A stretch of DNA of 64,000 nt from DASWTL01 sp035575925. Lineage in GTDB: Bacteria > Bacteroidota > Bacteroidia > Sphingobacteriales > Sphingobacteriaceae. The notes beneath the pieces were generated by a model. The model saw only the letters and a list, made by a program, of their open reading frames with translations. It was not told where the DNA came from and did no database searches. Where the stretch lies: positions 62,001 to 126,000 of the forward strand of contig DATLXK010000062.1 in the NCBI GenBank assembly GCA_035575925.1, given 5' to 3'. Within the stretch, counting starts at the first letter, position 1. The number at the start of each line of letters is the position of its first letter. Of this stretch, positions 9,143 through 18,244 are shown piece after piece. The position numbers and the translations under genes are program-made.

Positions 9143-11035
9143 ATGTCAAGTACAGTTCAACATTCATTAGAGAATACAGGTCATGAAGGTCATGATGATG
9201 CACATTTACATCATCACGAAACCTTTCTGACTAAATATATTTTCAGCCAGGATCATAAAATGATTGCAAAACAGTTCCTGATAACCGGAATTGTTATGGC
9301 TGTGGTGGCCATGCTTTTATCTGTTCTGTTCCGTTTGCAATTAGGCTGGCCGGATAAAACATTTCCTCTATTAGAGACCTTCCTGGGAAGATTTGCCGAA
9401 GGAGGTCGTATAAAAGAAGATTTTTATCTCGCAATGGTTACCATTCATGGTACTATGATGGTATTTTTTGTACTTACAGCAGGACTGAGCGGCACGTTCA
9501 GTAATCTTTTAATTCCGTTGCAATTGGGTGCAAGAGATATGGCGTCGCCCTTTATAAATATGCTTTCCTATTGGTTCTTCCTGGTATCATGTATCATTAT
9601 GATGGCATCTTTCTTTGTTGAAAGCGGGCCTGCAAGTGCAGGATGGACGATTTATCCACCTCTGTCTGCATTGCCAAAAGCAATTCCCGGCTCGGGAACC
9701 GGTATGACTCTTTGGCTAATCAGTATGGTACTGTTTGTAGCCTCTGCCTTAATGGGCGCTCTGAATTATATTACTACAGTATTGAATATGCGGACCAAAG
9801 GAATGGATATGTGGAAAATGCCACTTACAATCTGGTCTTTCTTTTTAACTGCTATTGTAGGGGTGCTTTCATTCCCCGTATTGGTAGCAGCAGTAGTGTT
9901 ATTAATATTCGACAGGAGCTTTGGAACAAGTTTTTACCTTTCTGATATTGTTATCCAGGGGCAGGTTTTACCTAACCAGGGTGGAAGCCCGATCCTGTGG
10001 CAGCATTTATTCTGGTTCCTTGGTCACCCTGAAGTGTATATTGTATTAATGCCAGCTCTGGGTATTACATCTGAGGTGATCGCTACAAATTCGCGTAAGC
10101 CAATTTTTGGATACCATGCCATGGTTTATTCACTAATAGGCATTACAGTATTGTCCTTTATTGTATGGGGGCATCATATGTTTGTTACGGGAATGAACCC
10201 GTTCCTTGGAGGTGTGTTCATGATCACCACGTTGATCATTGCCGTTCCTTCTGCAGTTAAAACCTTTAACTACCTCGCTACACTATGGCGCGGCAATATC
10301 CGGTTTACTCCGGCTATGCTGTTTGCTATAGGATTGGTGTCGTTCTTTATTTCCGGAGGATTAACCGGTATATTTTTAGGAAATGCTGCCTTAGATATAA
10401 ATCTTCACGATACTTATTTTGTAGTAGCCCACTTCCATTTGGTAATGGGATCAGCCGCAATTTTCGGTATGCTTTGCGGAGTTTATCACTGGTTTCCTAA
10501 AATGTTCGGCCGTATGATGGACGATAAACTGGGTTACCTGCATTTTTGGTTAACATTTATTGGTGCTTACCTGGTATTCTTCCCCATGCACTTTATGGGA
10601 CTTGATGGAGTACCGCGTCGTTACTACGCTTTTACAGAATTTGAATTCATGAAAGAATGGTTAACGGTAAATAAATTTATTTCATGGGCAGCTATAATTT
10701 CTGCTTTGGCTCAGGTAGCATTCCTGTATAACTTCTTTCACTCTATATTTTATGGAAAGAAAGCCACACAGAATCCCTGGAAATCAAATACCATGGAGTG
10801 GACTACCCCGGTTGAACGCCTTCACGGTAACTGGCCCGGAGAAATTCCATATGTTTATCGCTGGCCATACGATTATAGTAAGCCCGGTCATCATGATGAT
10901 TTTATACCCCAAACTACTCCTTTCTCTGAGACTATGAGCTCTAACCTTCCGCATGACTTTGAAGGAAATACTGAGTCTGAGCGAATACAGAGAGACTGGG
11001 AGCTGGAACATCCGCATACCGAAGAGCGGGTTTAA
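9143..11035 (+). CDS. coxA: Cytochrome c oxidase subunit I (heme-copper, A1-like)
   Basis: This is the catalytic subunit, which reduces O2 and pumps protons. The 630-residue protein has twelve or more membrane helices. The CuB/heme ligands are visible: IHGTMM (low-spin heme His), GHPEVY (CuB His and cross-linked Tyr, with the Glu of A1-type oxidases), WGHHMFVTG (two CuB His) and HDTYFVVAHFHLVMG (heme a3 and heme a His). The N-terminus is His-rich (HEGHDDAHLHHH). The gene ends 21 bases before a strong hairpin, which marks the end of the act-cox transcription unit. Confidence 0.97.
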   Translation: MSSTVQHSLENTGHEGHDDAHLHHHETFLTKYIFSQDHKMIAKQFLITGIVMAVVAMLLSVLFRLQLGWPDKTFPLLETFLGRFAEGGRIKEDFYLAMVTIHGTMMVFFVLTAGLSGTFSNLLIPLQLGARDMASPFINMLSYWFFLVSCIIMMASFFVESGPASAGWTIYPPLSALPKAIPGSGTGMTLWLISMVLFVASALMGALNYITTVLNMRTKGMDMWKMPLTIWSFFLTAIVGVLSFPVLVAAVVLLIFDRSFGTSFYLSDIVIQGQVLPNQGGSPILWQHLFWFLGHPEVYIVLMPALGITSEVIATNSRKPIFGYHAMVYSLIGITVLSFIVWGHHMFVTGMNPFLGGVFMITTLIIAVPSAVKTFNYLATLWRGNIRFTPAMLFAIGLVSFFISGGLTGIFLGNAALDINLHDTYFVVAHFHLVMGSAAIFGMLCGVYHWFPKMFGRMMDDKLGYLHFWLTFIGAYLVFFPMHFMGLDGVPRRYYAFTEFEFMKEWLTVNKFISWAAIISALAQVAFLYNFFHSIFYGKKATQNPWKSNTMEWTTPVERLHGNWPGEIPYVYRWPYDYSKPGHHDDFIPQTTPFSETMSSNLPHDFEGNTESERIQRDWELEHPHTEERV

Positions 11036-11056
11036 TTAAACCGTTCTTCATTAAGT

Positions 11057-11101
11057 AAACGAGGGTATCTGTCAGTTAGAACTATGCAGATACCCTCGTT
11101 T
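11057..11101 (+). terminator. Perfect 15-bp hairpin terminator after coxA
   Basis: AAACGAGGGTATCTG (11057-11071) and CAGATACCCTCGTTT (11087-11101) are exact reverse complements, separated by a 15-base loop and followed by TTAAA, so the 3' side ends in a run of five T. It looks like a rho-independent terminator that can also work on the opposite strand. Its end is only 14 bases before the ctaA start. Confidence 0.85.
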
Positions 11102-11115
11102 TTAAATATACCGCC

Positions 11116-12186
11116 ATGTATTCTGCATCAGAAAAAAAATTTCTGACTATTAACCTGATAGCTATTATCACTCTTTTTGCGTTGATCCTGGCAGGAGGAA
11201 TTGTAAGAAGCTCAGGTTCCGGAATGGGGTGCCCGGATTGGCCTAAATGTTTTGATAAATTCATTCCTCCCACCAATTCCTCCCAGCTTCCGCCAAACTA
11301 TCAGCAAAAGTACGTGGAGGGAAGAGTGATGAAAAATGAACGGTTTGCCAGAACACTGGATCTTTTTGGGTATGGCAAAATGGCCAATCAGATAAGAAGT
11401 GACAAGAGCATATTAAAACCGGAGGAGTTCAATGCAGCAAAAACCTGGACTGAATACATTAATCGTTTGATCGGTGCAGCGTACGGATTTGTGCTTATCT
11501 TATGCTTTATTTTCTCCTTCGCTTACCTGCGAACAGATAAAAGTATATTCTTTCTGAGCCTGCTTAATATAATTCTGGTAGGCTTCCAGGGTTGGATGGG
11601 GTCAATTGTTGTTTCCACAAATCTACTTGCATGGATAGTAACAGTACATATGCTTCTTGCCATGGTAATCTTAGCAATCAGTATTTATACTTATTTTAAA
11701 GCACAGCTTTTAGGTAACCGGAAATTGATTTTTAACAGGCCTGCTACCATGAGAATTGTAGCTATATTTGCAGTATTGTTAACATTGTTGCAAATTGTGC
11801 TTGGAACAGAAGTGCGTGAACAGATTGATGCTGTTTCATCGGCAGTAAATCATATAAACAGATCAGAGTGGGTGGCAAAAACCGGAATAGAGTTTAATTA
11901 TCATCGCGACTTAGCTGGATTAATTTTATTGGTAAACGTCATCATATTCTTAATGCTCCGCAGAAGTTTTCCGCGTACAAGCTATCAGTATAAATTCATA
12001 GTTTATGTACTCCTCTTGCTAATCGTACAATTAATAACAGGGCTTATTTTGTCATACTATTCGCTTCCACCAATTGCACAGGCAATCCATATTCTTTTAG
12101 CTACGCTTTTATTCGGAGCGCAATTTTATCTCTTTTTAATATTGAAGCGGAATAATTTGGACCATACACAGATTAGATTAGGATAG
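11116..12186 (+). CDS. ctaA: CtaA, heme A synthase (COX15/CtaA family)
   Basis: CtaA oxidises the C8 methyl of heme O to the formyl group of heme A, which the neighbouring oxidase needs. The 356-residue protein has about eight membrane helices. Family marks are the N-terminal GGIVRSSGSGMGCPDWPKCF segment, conserved histidines (VTVHML in the first half; NYHRDLAG and QAIHILLA in the second), and LIGAAYG. It begins 14 bases after the coxA terminator and is followed by ctaB after 4 bases, so it heads a second operon of oxidase assembly and subunit genes. No obvious promoter fits between hairpin and start. Confidence 0.94.
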   Translation: MYSASEKKFLTINLIAIITLFALILAGGIVRSSGSGMGCPDWPKCFDKFIPPTNSSQLPPNYQQKYVEGRVMKNERFARTLDLFGYGKMANQIRSDKSILKPEEFNAAKTWTEYINRLIGAAYGFVLILCFIFSFAYLRTDKSIFFLSLLNIILVGFQGWMGSIVVSTNLLAWIVTVHMLLAMVILAISIYTYFKAQLLGNRKLIFNRPATMRIVAIFAVLLTLLQIVLGTEVREQIDAVSSAVNHINRSEWVAKTGIEFNYHRDLAGLILLVNVIIFLMLRRSFPRTSYQYKFIVYVLLLLIVQLITGLILSYYSLPPIAQAIHILLATLLFGAQFYLFLILKRNNLDHTQIRLG

Positions 12187-12190
12187 GCAA

Positions 12191-13060
12191 GTGGGAAGTT
12201 TTATATCAGATTTTAAAAAACTTATTAAGCTAAGGCTTACCTTCCTTGTTGTTTTTTCTGCATCAGTTTCATTTTTAATTGGCAGCAGGGAGCAAGGTGA
12301 AATACATTGGATTAACTTATTAATTTTAACCCTGGGAGGGTTTTTGGTAACCGGCGCTGCAAATGGATTTAATGAGATTATAGAAAAAGATCTGGATAAA
12401 TTAATGCAGCGTACAAGTGACCGGCCTATACCGTCCGGGCGTATGACTACCGGGCAGGCTTTGGTTTTGAGTTTATGTATGGGAATTGCAGGAACGTTAA
12501 TTCTTGTACGTTTAAATTTTCTTACAGGTGTACTTTCTGTGTTTTCAATTTTTTTGTATGCATTTCTGTATACTCCAATGAAACGTAAATCGCCGATTGC
12601 CGTATTTATTGGGGCATTTCCCGGAGCTTTACCTCCATTAATAGGCTACTTTGCAGCATTTGATAATCCCCGTATTTCATGGATTCCAATCATTTTATTT
12701 CTTATCCAGTTTGTATGGCAGTTCCCGCATTTCTGGGCAATTGCCTGGGTTTTGGATGATGATTATAAAAAAGCCGGGTTCCGTTTATTGCCTACCACTA
12801 AAAGAGATCGACTAAGTGCATTAATTACATGGGTTAGCACAATTATTTTAATCCCCGTTAGCTTAATGCCATTCTTCTATGGTTTTGGAGGATATGTTAT
12901 TGCATTCGTATCATTAGTTTGCGGGCTTTTATTTTCATGGCAGGCTTTTAAGTTACTTGTTAAACAGGATATTCCATCAGCTCAAAGGGTGATGTTTGGA
13001 TCCTTTTTCTATCTGCCGGTTGTGCAGTTAACCCTATTATTCGATTTTATTATTAAATAA
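12191..13060 (+). CDS. ctaB: CtaB, protoheme IX farnesyltransferase (heme O synthase)
   Basis: CtaB transfers the farnesyl group from farnesyl diphosphate to heme B, giving heme O, the CtaA substrate. The 289-residue UbiA-family protein has the prenyltransferase motif N-x3-EKDLDKLM-x-RTSDRP (around residues 60-80) and a second aspartate region (VLDDDYKKAGFRLLP), with about eight or nine membrane segments. The start is a GTG four bases after the ctaA stop; no suitable ATG lies nearby and the GTG gives the normal N-terminus for the family. It is followed by a subunit III gene after 3 bases. Confidence 0.94.
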   Translation: MGSFISDFKKLIKLRLTFLVVFSASVSFLIGSREQGEIHWINLLILTLGGFLVTGAANGFNEIIEKDLDKLMQRTSDRPIPSGRMTTGQALVLSLCMGIAGTLILVRLNFLTGVLSVFSIFLYAFLYTPMKRKSPIAVFIGAFPGALPPLIGYFAAFDNPRISWIPIILFLIQFVWQFPHFWAIAWVLDDDYKKAGFRLLPTTKRDRLSALITWVSTIILIPVSLMPFFYGFGGYVIAFVSLVCGLLFSWQAFKLLVKQDIPSAQRVMFGSFFYLPVVQLTLLFDFIIK

Positions 13061-13063
13061 TTT

Positions 13064-13642
13064 ATGAAACCGTTTCCTATTGAACAGGATAAATCAAACC
13101 TGCGTGCTAAAAAGTTTTTGATGTGGCTGTTTGTAATCTCCTCTTTTATGCTTTTTGCAGCCCTAACCAGTGGGTTTATAGTTTATGCTGCGGGCAGTCC
13201 TGAAAGGGGGTTAAAAACCTTACTCCCCAATGGTTTTATTTACAGCACGGCAGTAATTATTTTAAGCAGTGTAACTATGCATTTAGCTTACACATCGGCT
13301 AAGAAGCTGCAATTTAATAAGCAAAAACTGTACTTGGTACTTACTATTTTATTGGGTGTATTGTTTTTTTTCTTACAGTTGCTGGCATGGAAAACATTAA
13401 TAAAACAGGGTATTTATTTCGTGAATTTTAATGCATCTCAATCATTTGTTTATGTATTTACCGGTGCACACCTGGTACATATTTTTGCCGGCTTACTTAT
13501 GTTAATCAATTCGTTAAGCGGAGTCATCAAAAACATACCACAAATACGTAATCTTTTCAGGCTGGAAGTAACTTCCATATTCTGGCATTTTATTGATATA
13601 CTATGGATATATCTATATGTTTTCTTACTTTTGAACCAATAA
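13064..13642 (+). CDS. Cytochrome c oxidase subunit III family protein, first copy
   Basis: This is a 192-residue heme-copper oxidase subunit III-like protein with about five membrane helices. The C-terminal part (AHLVHIFAGLLMLI and IFWHFIDILWIYLYVFLLL) matches the last helices of subunit III. It starts 3 bases after ctaB and precedes a second, longer subunit III gene. Tandem subunit III genes are usual in Bacteroidota cox clusters. Whether both are present in the same complex cannot be told from sequence. Confidence 0.88.
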   Translation: MKPFPIEQDKSNLRAKKFLMWLFVISSFMLFAALTSGFIVYAAGSPERGLKTLLPNGFIYSTAVIILSSVTMHLAYTSAKKLQFNKQKLYLVLTILLGVLFFFLQLLAWKTLIKQGIYFVNFNASQSFVYVFTGAHLVHIFAGLLMLINSLSGVIKNIPQIRNLFRLEVTSIFWHFIDILWIYLYVFLLLNQ

Positions 13643-13666
13643 TAAAATAACTTACCGATACCTTAA

Positions 13667-14356
13667 ATGAGCACAACTGTATCACAACTTGATGAATTAA
13701 AGGACGAAGCGTGGAGTGGTGGAAAGTCTCCTTTTGCCGTTGAATACGGTAAGATAATGATGTGGTTTTTCCTGATCTCAGATGCTTTTACTTTTTCAGC
13801 ATTTCTTATTTATTATGGAACACAGCGTTTCACCAGAATAAGCTGGCCTGATCCTGATTTAGTTTTTCAGTCAATCCCGGGTATTGCAGACCATGGTTAC
13901 CCGTTGGTTTTTGTTGGTATAATGACCTTCATCCTGATTATGAGTTCTGTAACCATGGTGCTTGCTGTTGAAGCAGGGCATCGCAGAGCTAAAAAAGAGG
14001 TTGTAGTTTGGATGATCTGGACAATTATCGGGGGTTTAACTTTTCTCGGATGTCAGGCTTTGGAATGGACCCATCTGCACCATGAAGGTTATTGGTGGGG
14101 AAGTATTCCGGCACAATATACCGGTGTGGATACCATTGGTGCTACACAGTTCGCTAACTTATTCTTTACTATAACAGGCTTTCATGGCTTCCACGTATTT
14201 AGTGGAGTAGTTATTAATATTATTATATTATTAATGACTATGGCCAATACATTTGAAAAACGTAAGAACTATCTTATGGTCGAAAAAGTGGGTTTATACT
14301 GGCACTTTGTAGATCTGGTGTGGGTATTTGTGTTTACATTCTTTTACCTGGTTTAA
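13667..14356 (+). CDS. coxC: Cytochrome c oxidase subunit III
   Basis: Subunit III stabilises subunit I and supports proton uptake. The 229-residue protein shows the family's core: MMWFFLISDAFTFSAFL near residue 30, an EAGHRRA turn, FFTITGFHGFHVFSGV, and the terminal GLYWHFVDLVWVFVFTFFYLV. It has six or so membrane helices after a short soluble N-terminus. It lies 24 bases after the first subunit III gene and 14 before subunit IV. Confidence 0.93.
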   Translation: MSTTVSQLDELKDEAWSGGKSPFAVEYGKIMMWFFLISDAFTFSAFLIYYGTQRFTRISWPDPDLVFQSIPGIADHGYPLVFVGIMTFILIMSSVTMVLAVEAGHRRAKKEVVVWMIWTIIGGLTFLGCQALEWTHLHHEGYWWGSIPAQYTGVDTIGATQFANLFFTITGFHGFHVFSGVVINIIILLMTMANTFEKRKNYLMVEKVGLYWHFVDLVWVFVFTFFYLV

Positions 14357-14370
14357 TTTAAAATAACATA

Positions 14371-14715
14371 ATGTCAGCAGAGCATACGCACGAAAATGAT
14401 CATGCCGGTGAGCATGAGGGAATGACCAAAAAGAAAATATGGCAGGTGTTTTTTTACCTGCTTGCAATTACCGGTGTTGAATTTTTTATAGCCCTGTACA
14501 TGCTTCCTAAGGGATTGCTAAGTCATGGTGTTGGTAACGTAATTTATATTGTACTTACACTGGTAAAAGCCTTTTACATAGTTGCTTATTTTATGCACTT
14601 AAAATTTGAAAAATTTGCGTTTAAAACCAGTATTGTAGTGGTTTTTCTCTTTATTATTTACTTTATAGTTTTAATGCTGAATGAGGGATCTTACCAGAAC
14701 CTTTATATGGATTAA
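14371..14715 (+). CDS. Cytochrome c oxidase subunit IV (prokaryotic COX4-like)
   Basis: This is a small accessory subunit of 114 residues with a His/Glu-rich N-terminus (HTHENDHAGEHEG) and three hydrophobic segments. The pattern VKAFYIVAYFMHLKFEK is the recognisable signature of the bacterial subunit IV/CoxD family. Its stop codon TAA shares one base with the ATG of the following SCO gene (TAATG), so the two are likely coupled. Confidence 0.88.
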   Translation: MSAEHTHENDHAGEHEGMTKKKIWQVFFYLLAITGVEFFIALYMLPKGLLSHGVGNVIYIVLTLVKAFYIVAYFMHLKFEKFAFKTSIVVVFLFIIYFIVLMLNEGSYQNLYMD

Positions 14716-15419
14716 TGAATAAACAAAAATCTTCCTTAAAAAAAATCTTAATCCTGGTCGGTATTTTAGCTGTACCGGGATTTTTATATTATTTGCTTAC
14801 TGAGAAAGGCAAAAACCGCTACAAACCACTTGAAATTTTTGGCGCTAAACAGGTTTCCTCTACGTTCCATACCAAAAGAGGAAAACAAATTCCTGATACA
14901 CTATATCATACCATACGTAACTTTTCTTTAACTAATCAGGTTGGGAAGCCGGTTCAATTCCCGGCCGATACAGCTATGATCACGGTAGTGAATTTCTTTT
15001 TTTCTACATGCCCGGACTTCTGTTTGACTATGAATAAAGAAATGCAGCGTGTAGAACAAAAATTTGCGAAGAATAAATTCATACGGTTTATTTCAATAAC
15101 TGTTGATCCTGAAAAGGACAATACAGAACGCCTGTTAAAATATTCAAAAACTTTAGGTGCTAAACCGGGAAAATGGGATTTTGTTACCGGCGACAAAAGC
15201 CTCATCTATGAATTAGCCAGAAAGGATTTTCTGGTTGATGCACTGCCCGATCCGGCCAATCCGGGGAATTTTATTCATACGCCCATGCTGATATTGGTTG
15301 ATCCGCATAAACGAATTCGCGGGTTTTATGATTCGGGTAGTCGCGAGCGGGTGGATATCTTGGTTGATGAGATAAAAGTGCTGATTGCAGAGGAATTAAG
15401 AAATGTTAAAAACAGGTAA
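14715..15419 (+). CDS. SCO1/SenC family copper chaperone
   Basis: SCO proteins deliver copper to, or set the redox state of, the CuA site of subunit II. The 234-residue protein has an N-terminal membrane anchor (residues 9-28), a thioredoxin-like domain with the copper motif CPDFC (Cys 99 and Cys 103), the VDPEKD segment, and the distal His ligand in FIHTPMLILVD. It overlaps the subunit IV stop by one base. The operon position supports a role in CuA assembly. Confidence 0.92.
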   Translation: MNKQKSSLKKILILVGILAVPGFLYYLLTEKGKNRYKPLEIFGAKQVSSTFHTKRGKQIPDTLYHTIRNFSLTNQVGKPVQFPADTAMITVVNFFFSTCPDFCLTMNKEMQRVEQKFAKNKFIRFISITVDPEKDNTERLLKYSKTLGAKPGKWDFVTGDKSLIYELARKDFLVDALPDPANPGNFIHTPMLILVDPHKRIRGFYDSGSRERVDILVDEIKVLIAEELRNVKNR

Positions 15420-15423
15420 CGAA

Positions 15424-15969
15424 ATGAAATGGGATGATAAATTAGTTTTCAGGCTGATAGCAGGAGTGTCCGTCTTTGTATTTTTGGTTGTTGCCATATT
15501 GCAAAGTAATATCCTCGTTATTTTTCCTGATAAGGCAGTATTACCGACGTGGGTGTTTCTTTTACCTAAGTTAAATGCCATAATAAACGGTACGTGCAGT
15601 ATTCTTCTGCTTGCATCCCTATACTTTATAAAACGGCGTAACATTAAAGCTCATAAGATCATTAATATCATTACGTTCCTGTTATCTTCCCTGTTTCTTG
15701 TATCGTATATAATTTTTCATGCTACCGGTATGAAGACTACTTACGGAGGTGAGGGCGGCATCAGGTCATTATATTATTTTATCCTGATCACACATATTTT
15801 TCTGGCAGCAGTTGTTCTTCCATTAGTTTTTTTAAGCTTTTATTACGGATTAAAAATGGAGGTTGATAAGCATAAAAAGCTGGTAAGATGGAGCTATCCT
15901 ATCTGGCTATATGTTACTGTAACCGGGGTAATTGTATATGTGATGATCTCACCTTATTATACTTTCTAA
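15424..15969 (+). CDS. DUF420 family membrane protein
   Basis: This DUF420 membrane protein, of unknown biochemical role, is found repeatedly beside cytochrome oxidase genes. From the ATG at 15424 it is 181 residues with five hydrophobic segments; YYFILITHIFLAAVVLPLV and HKKLVRWSYPIWLYVTVTGV are typical of the family. Another ATG at 15403 overlaps the SCO gene by 17 bases and adds seven residues; the downstream ATG, 4 bases after the SCO stop, gives a normal N-terminus. Conserved histidines in the membrane suggest metal or heme handling, which is an inference. Confidence 0.88.
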   Translation: MKWDDKLVFRLIAGVSVFVFLVVAILQSNILVIFPDKAVLPTWVFLLPKLNAIINGTCSILLLASLYFIKRRNIKAHKIINIITFLLSSLFLVSYIIFHATGMKTTYGGEGGIRSLYYFILITHIFLAAVVLPLVFLSFYYGLKMEVDKHKKLVRWSYPIWLYVTVTGVIVYVMISPYYTF

Positions 15970-15991
15970 GAAATCATATCAGTATATTTGT

Positions 15992-16270
15992 ATGATGAAA
16001 TCTGTAAAATTGTATATTTTATTTTTCATACTTGTATGGTGTAGCTTTACTGCTTTAGATACTTCTGCACAATGTTCTATGTGTGCATTGAATGCAGAAA
16101 ATTCTGTAAAGAATGGCAACAATCAGGGAAATGGATTAAATAGAGGAATTATGTATCTTCTGGCAGCTCCATACCTGGCTGTAGGTGTAGTAGGGTTTAT
16201 ATGGTACAGAAAATACCGCCGCAAAAATATATCCATGAATATTAAAGACGAAAAAATTAATTTGAATTAA
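15992..16270 (+). CDS. Small exported membrane protein with CxxC motif
   Basis: The 92-residue protein has an N-terminal signal or membrane segment (residues 5-25), then CSMC (Cys 28, Cys 31) just after the predicted cleavage region, a Gly/Asn-rich stretch, and a membrane helix (LLAAPYLAVGVVGFIWY) with a basic tail. I know similar small proteins next to cox and DUF983 genes in Bacteroidota but no assigned function. The CxxC beside a copper-enzyme operon suggests metal binding or redox assistance; that is inference. Confidence 0.75.
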   Translation: MMKSVKLYILFFILVWCSFTALDTSAQCSMCALNAENSVKNGNNQGNGLNRGIMYLLAAPYLAVGVVGFIWYRKYRRKNISMNIKDEKINLN

Positions 16271-16304
16271 TCGCCTCCATCAGGGGGCATTTTCATTTAT
16301 AATC

Positions 16305-16694
16305 ATGGGAAAGGTTTCAAAGATTGCGGCAATCATTTCAGCTAAATGCCCGAAATGCAGAAAGGGTGATATCTTCAGTGGAACTATGTACGGTTTAAGC
16401 TTTCAACATACAAATGAGTTTTGCCCGCATTGCGGATTAAGATTTGAGGTAGAACCCGGGTACTTTTATGCGGCTATGTATGTAAGCTATGCCTTGAATG
16501 TAATGGAAATGATTGGACTAGGGATGTTAACCTTTACCCTCAGCAACGGGTCTGAATCTGCCGGCCTGTATATTATTGTTTTGTTACTTGGAATTTTGTT
16601 TTTTGCTCCGTTTAATTTCAGATATTCACGGGTGATACTACTTCATTGGTTATCCCCAAAAATAAAATATGACTCACATTTTGAAAGAGAATGA
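16305..16694 (+). CDS. DUF983 family protein
   Basis: This 129-residue protein starts with a zinc-ribbon-like pair of cysteine motifs, CPKC (15-18) and CPHC (about 42-45), separated by RKGDIFSGTMYGL, followed by EPGYFYAAMYVSYALNV and two membrane helices. This is the usual DUF983 layout; the family often sits near oxidase assembly genes. The start lies 34 bases after the previous stop. It overlaps the next gene by four bases (ATGA). Confidence 0.88.
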   Translation: MGKVSKIAAIISAKCPKCRKGDIFSGTMYGLSFQHTNEFCPHCGLRFEVEPGYFYAAMYVSYALNVMEMIGLGMLTFTLSNGSESAGLYIIVLLLGILFFAPFNFRYSRVILLHWLSPKIKYDSHFERE

Positions 16695-17353
16695 TAAAGA
16701 ATTCAACCTTTAAATTCCTGGAGGATGTTGCTGTTAATAATGACCGGGAATGGTTTCAGGTTAATAAATCCAGGTATGAAGATGCAAGGGCAAATGCGAT
16801 AGATTTTACCCGGGAGGTTATATTGGGACTGTCAGTATCAGATCCGCTAATAACCACAGATATTGAACCAAAAGATTGTGTATTGCGTATTTACCGTGAT
16901 ATCAGGTTTAGTAAAGATAAAACTCCCTATAAAACCAATATTGGTATTGGAATATCCCAGAACGGAAAAAATTTTAAAGGTCCCGGATATTATATTCACA
17001 TACATCCCAAAACAAGCTTTATTACAGGCGGCTGCTGGATGCCTGAAGCCAGTCTTCTAAAATCCATCAGGCAGGAAATTGATTACAGCAGCTCTGATTT
17101 CAATTCAATTATCAGCCATCCTGCATTCATAAAATATTACAAGAATTTGGACAGGGAGGATATGTTAAAAACTGCCCCTAAAGGCTATGGTACTGATCAT
17201 CCGTATATTAATTACCTGAAACTAAAAAGCTTCACTGCTTCGCATGATATAAACAGGAAGATTTTAACCGGTAAAGATGCTGTAGCATATACAGTAGGAG
17301 TTTTACGTACATTATTCCCTTTTATGGAATTTCTGAGAAATGCAGTGTCATAA
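16691..17353 (+). CDS. DUF2461 (TIGR02453) family protein
   Basis: This is a 220-residue soluble protein of the DUF2461 family, of unknown function. Recognisable segments are NNDREWFQVNKSRYEDAR near the N-terminus, RIYRDIRFSKDKTPYKTNIG in the middle and GPGYYIHIHP. Length is normal for the family. It shares ATGA with DUF983, so it is the last gene of the assembly operon; the next gene starts 16 bases after its stop. Confidence 0.88.
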   Translation: MIKNSTFKFLEDVAVNNDREWFQVNKSRYEDARANAIDFTREVILGLSVSDPLITTDIEPKDCVLRIYRDIRFSKDKTPYKTNIGIGISQNGKNFKGPGYYIHIHPKTSFITGGCWMPEASLLKSIRQEIDYSSSDFNSIISHPAFIKYYKNLDREDMLKTAPKGYGTDHPYINYLKLKSFTASHDINRKILTGKDAVAYTVGVLRTLFPFMEFLRNAVS

Positions 17354-17369
17354 ATTTAATTATTGCAAT

Positions 17370-18209
17370 ATGAATAAAGTGCCCTTTATAGCTTTTATAG
17401 TTTTTCTCCTGAGCTCATTAAGTTCTTGTATCGTTCTTTCAACAAAAAAATACAACGCATTATTAAGTCAGAAAGATTCATTGTCCACAGGATGGAATGA
17501 TGCAAAAGTGAGGATTGAAAGTCTGGAAGAAGAAGTTGCCCGTCTTAAATCTGATACCGCACATATTAGCAGCAGGGTAAGAGATCTGGAGACGAAATTA
17601 GGGAGCCTTGATGCAAATTATGCGTCATTACGGTCAAACAGTTCAACGGAGATAAATAAGTTAATAGAAGATCTTAAAAAACGCGAAGCAAGGCTAACCG
17701 AAGTGGAGGATGTTTTGCGTAATCGCGATGAGGCAACAAATGCGTTAAAGGATAAATTACAGAAGGCACTTTTAGGATTTCAGCAAAGCGGTCTTTCTGT
17801 TGATATACGTAATGGTAAGGTGTATGTATCACTAACAGATAAGCTTCTTTTTAACACAGGAAGTATTGTGATAGATGATAAAGGTAAATCGGCTTTGCAA
17901 GGGCTTGCAACAGTATTGAAAACGCAGCCGGAAATTAATATTTCGGTTGAAGGTCATACCGATAATCAGCGTGTCAGTAATCTGGGTCAGATAAAAGACA
18001 ACTGGGATCTGAGCGTTTTAAGGGCTACATCTGTAGCACGTTACCTGAGTGATGTTGAAAAAATTGAAAACAACCGTATCACTGCTACCGGCAAGGGGGA
18101 GCATCAGCCGCTGGATGTAACTAATACTGCAGAGGCAAGGAGCCGGAACAGAAGAATAGAAATAGTTCTTTCTCCGAAATTGGATGAATTGTATCAGCTG
18201 ATAAAATAA
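17370..18209 (+). CDS. OmpA-family peptidoglycan-binding lipoprotein with coiled coil
   Basis: The 279-residue protein anchors outer membrane to peptidoglycan. It has a lipoprotein signal with Cys at about residue 20 (LSSLSSC), a heptad-rich coiled coil (about 35-130) and a C-terminal OmpA domain: LLFNTGSIVIDDKGKSAL, then VEGHTDNQRV, and NRRIEIVLSP. The Asp of GHTD and the Arg of NRRIE are the usual diaminopimelate-binding residues. An upstream in-frame ATG at 17340 would lie inside the DUF2461 gene; the ATG at 17370 starts a proper signal peptide and is preferred. Confidence 0.92.
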   Translation: MNKVPFIAFIVFLLSSLSSCIVLSTKKYNALLSQKDSLSTGWNDAKVRIESLEEEVARLKSDTAHISSRVRDLETKLGSLDANYASLRSNSSTEINKLIEDLKKREARLTEVEDVLRNRDEATNALKDKLQKALLGFQQSGLSVDIRNGKVYVSLTDKLLFNTGSIVIDDKGKSALQGLATVLKTQPEINISVEGHTDNQRVSNLGQIKDNWDLSVLRATSVARYLSDVEKIENNRITATGKGEHQPLDVTNTAEARSRNRRIEIVLSPKLDELYQLIK

Positions 18210-18244
18210 AAAGAAGTAATTACTATCTCAGGACTGATATTGAT

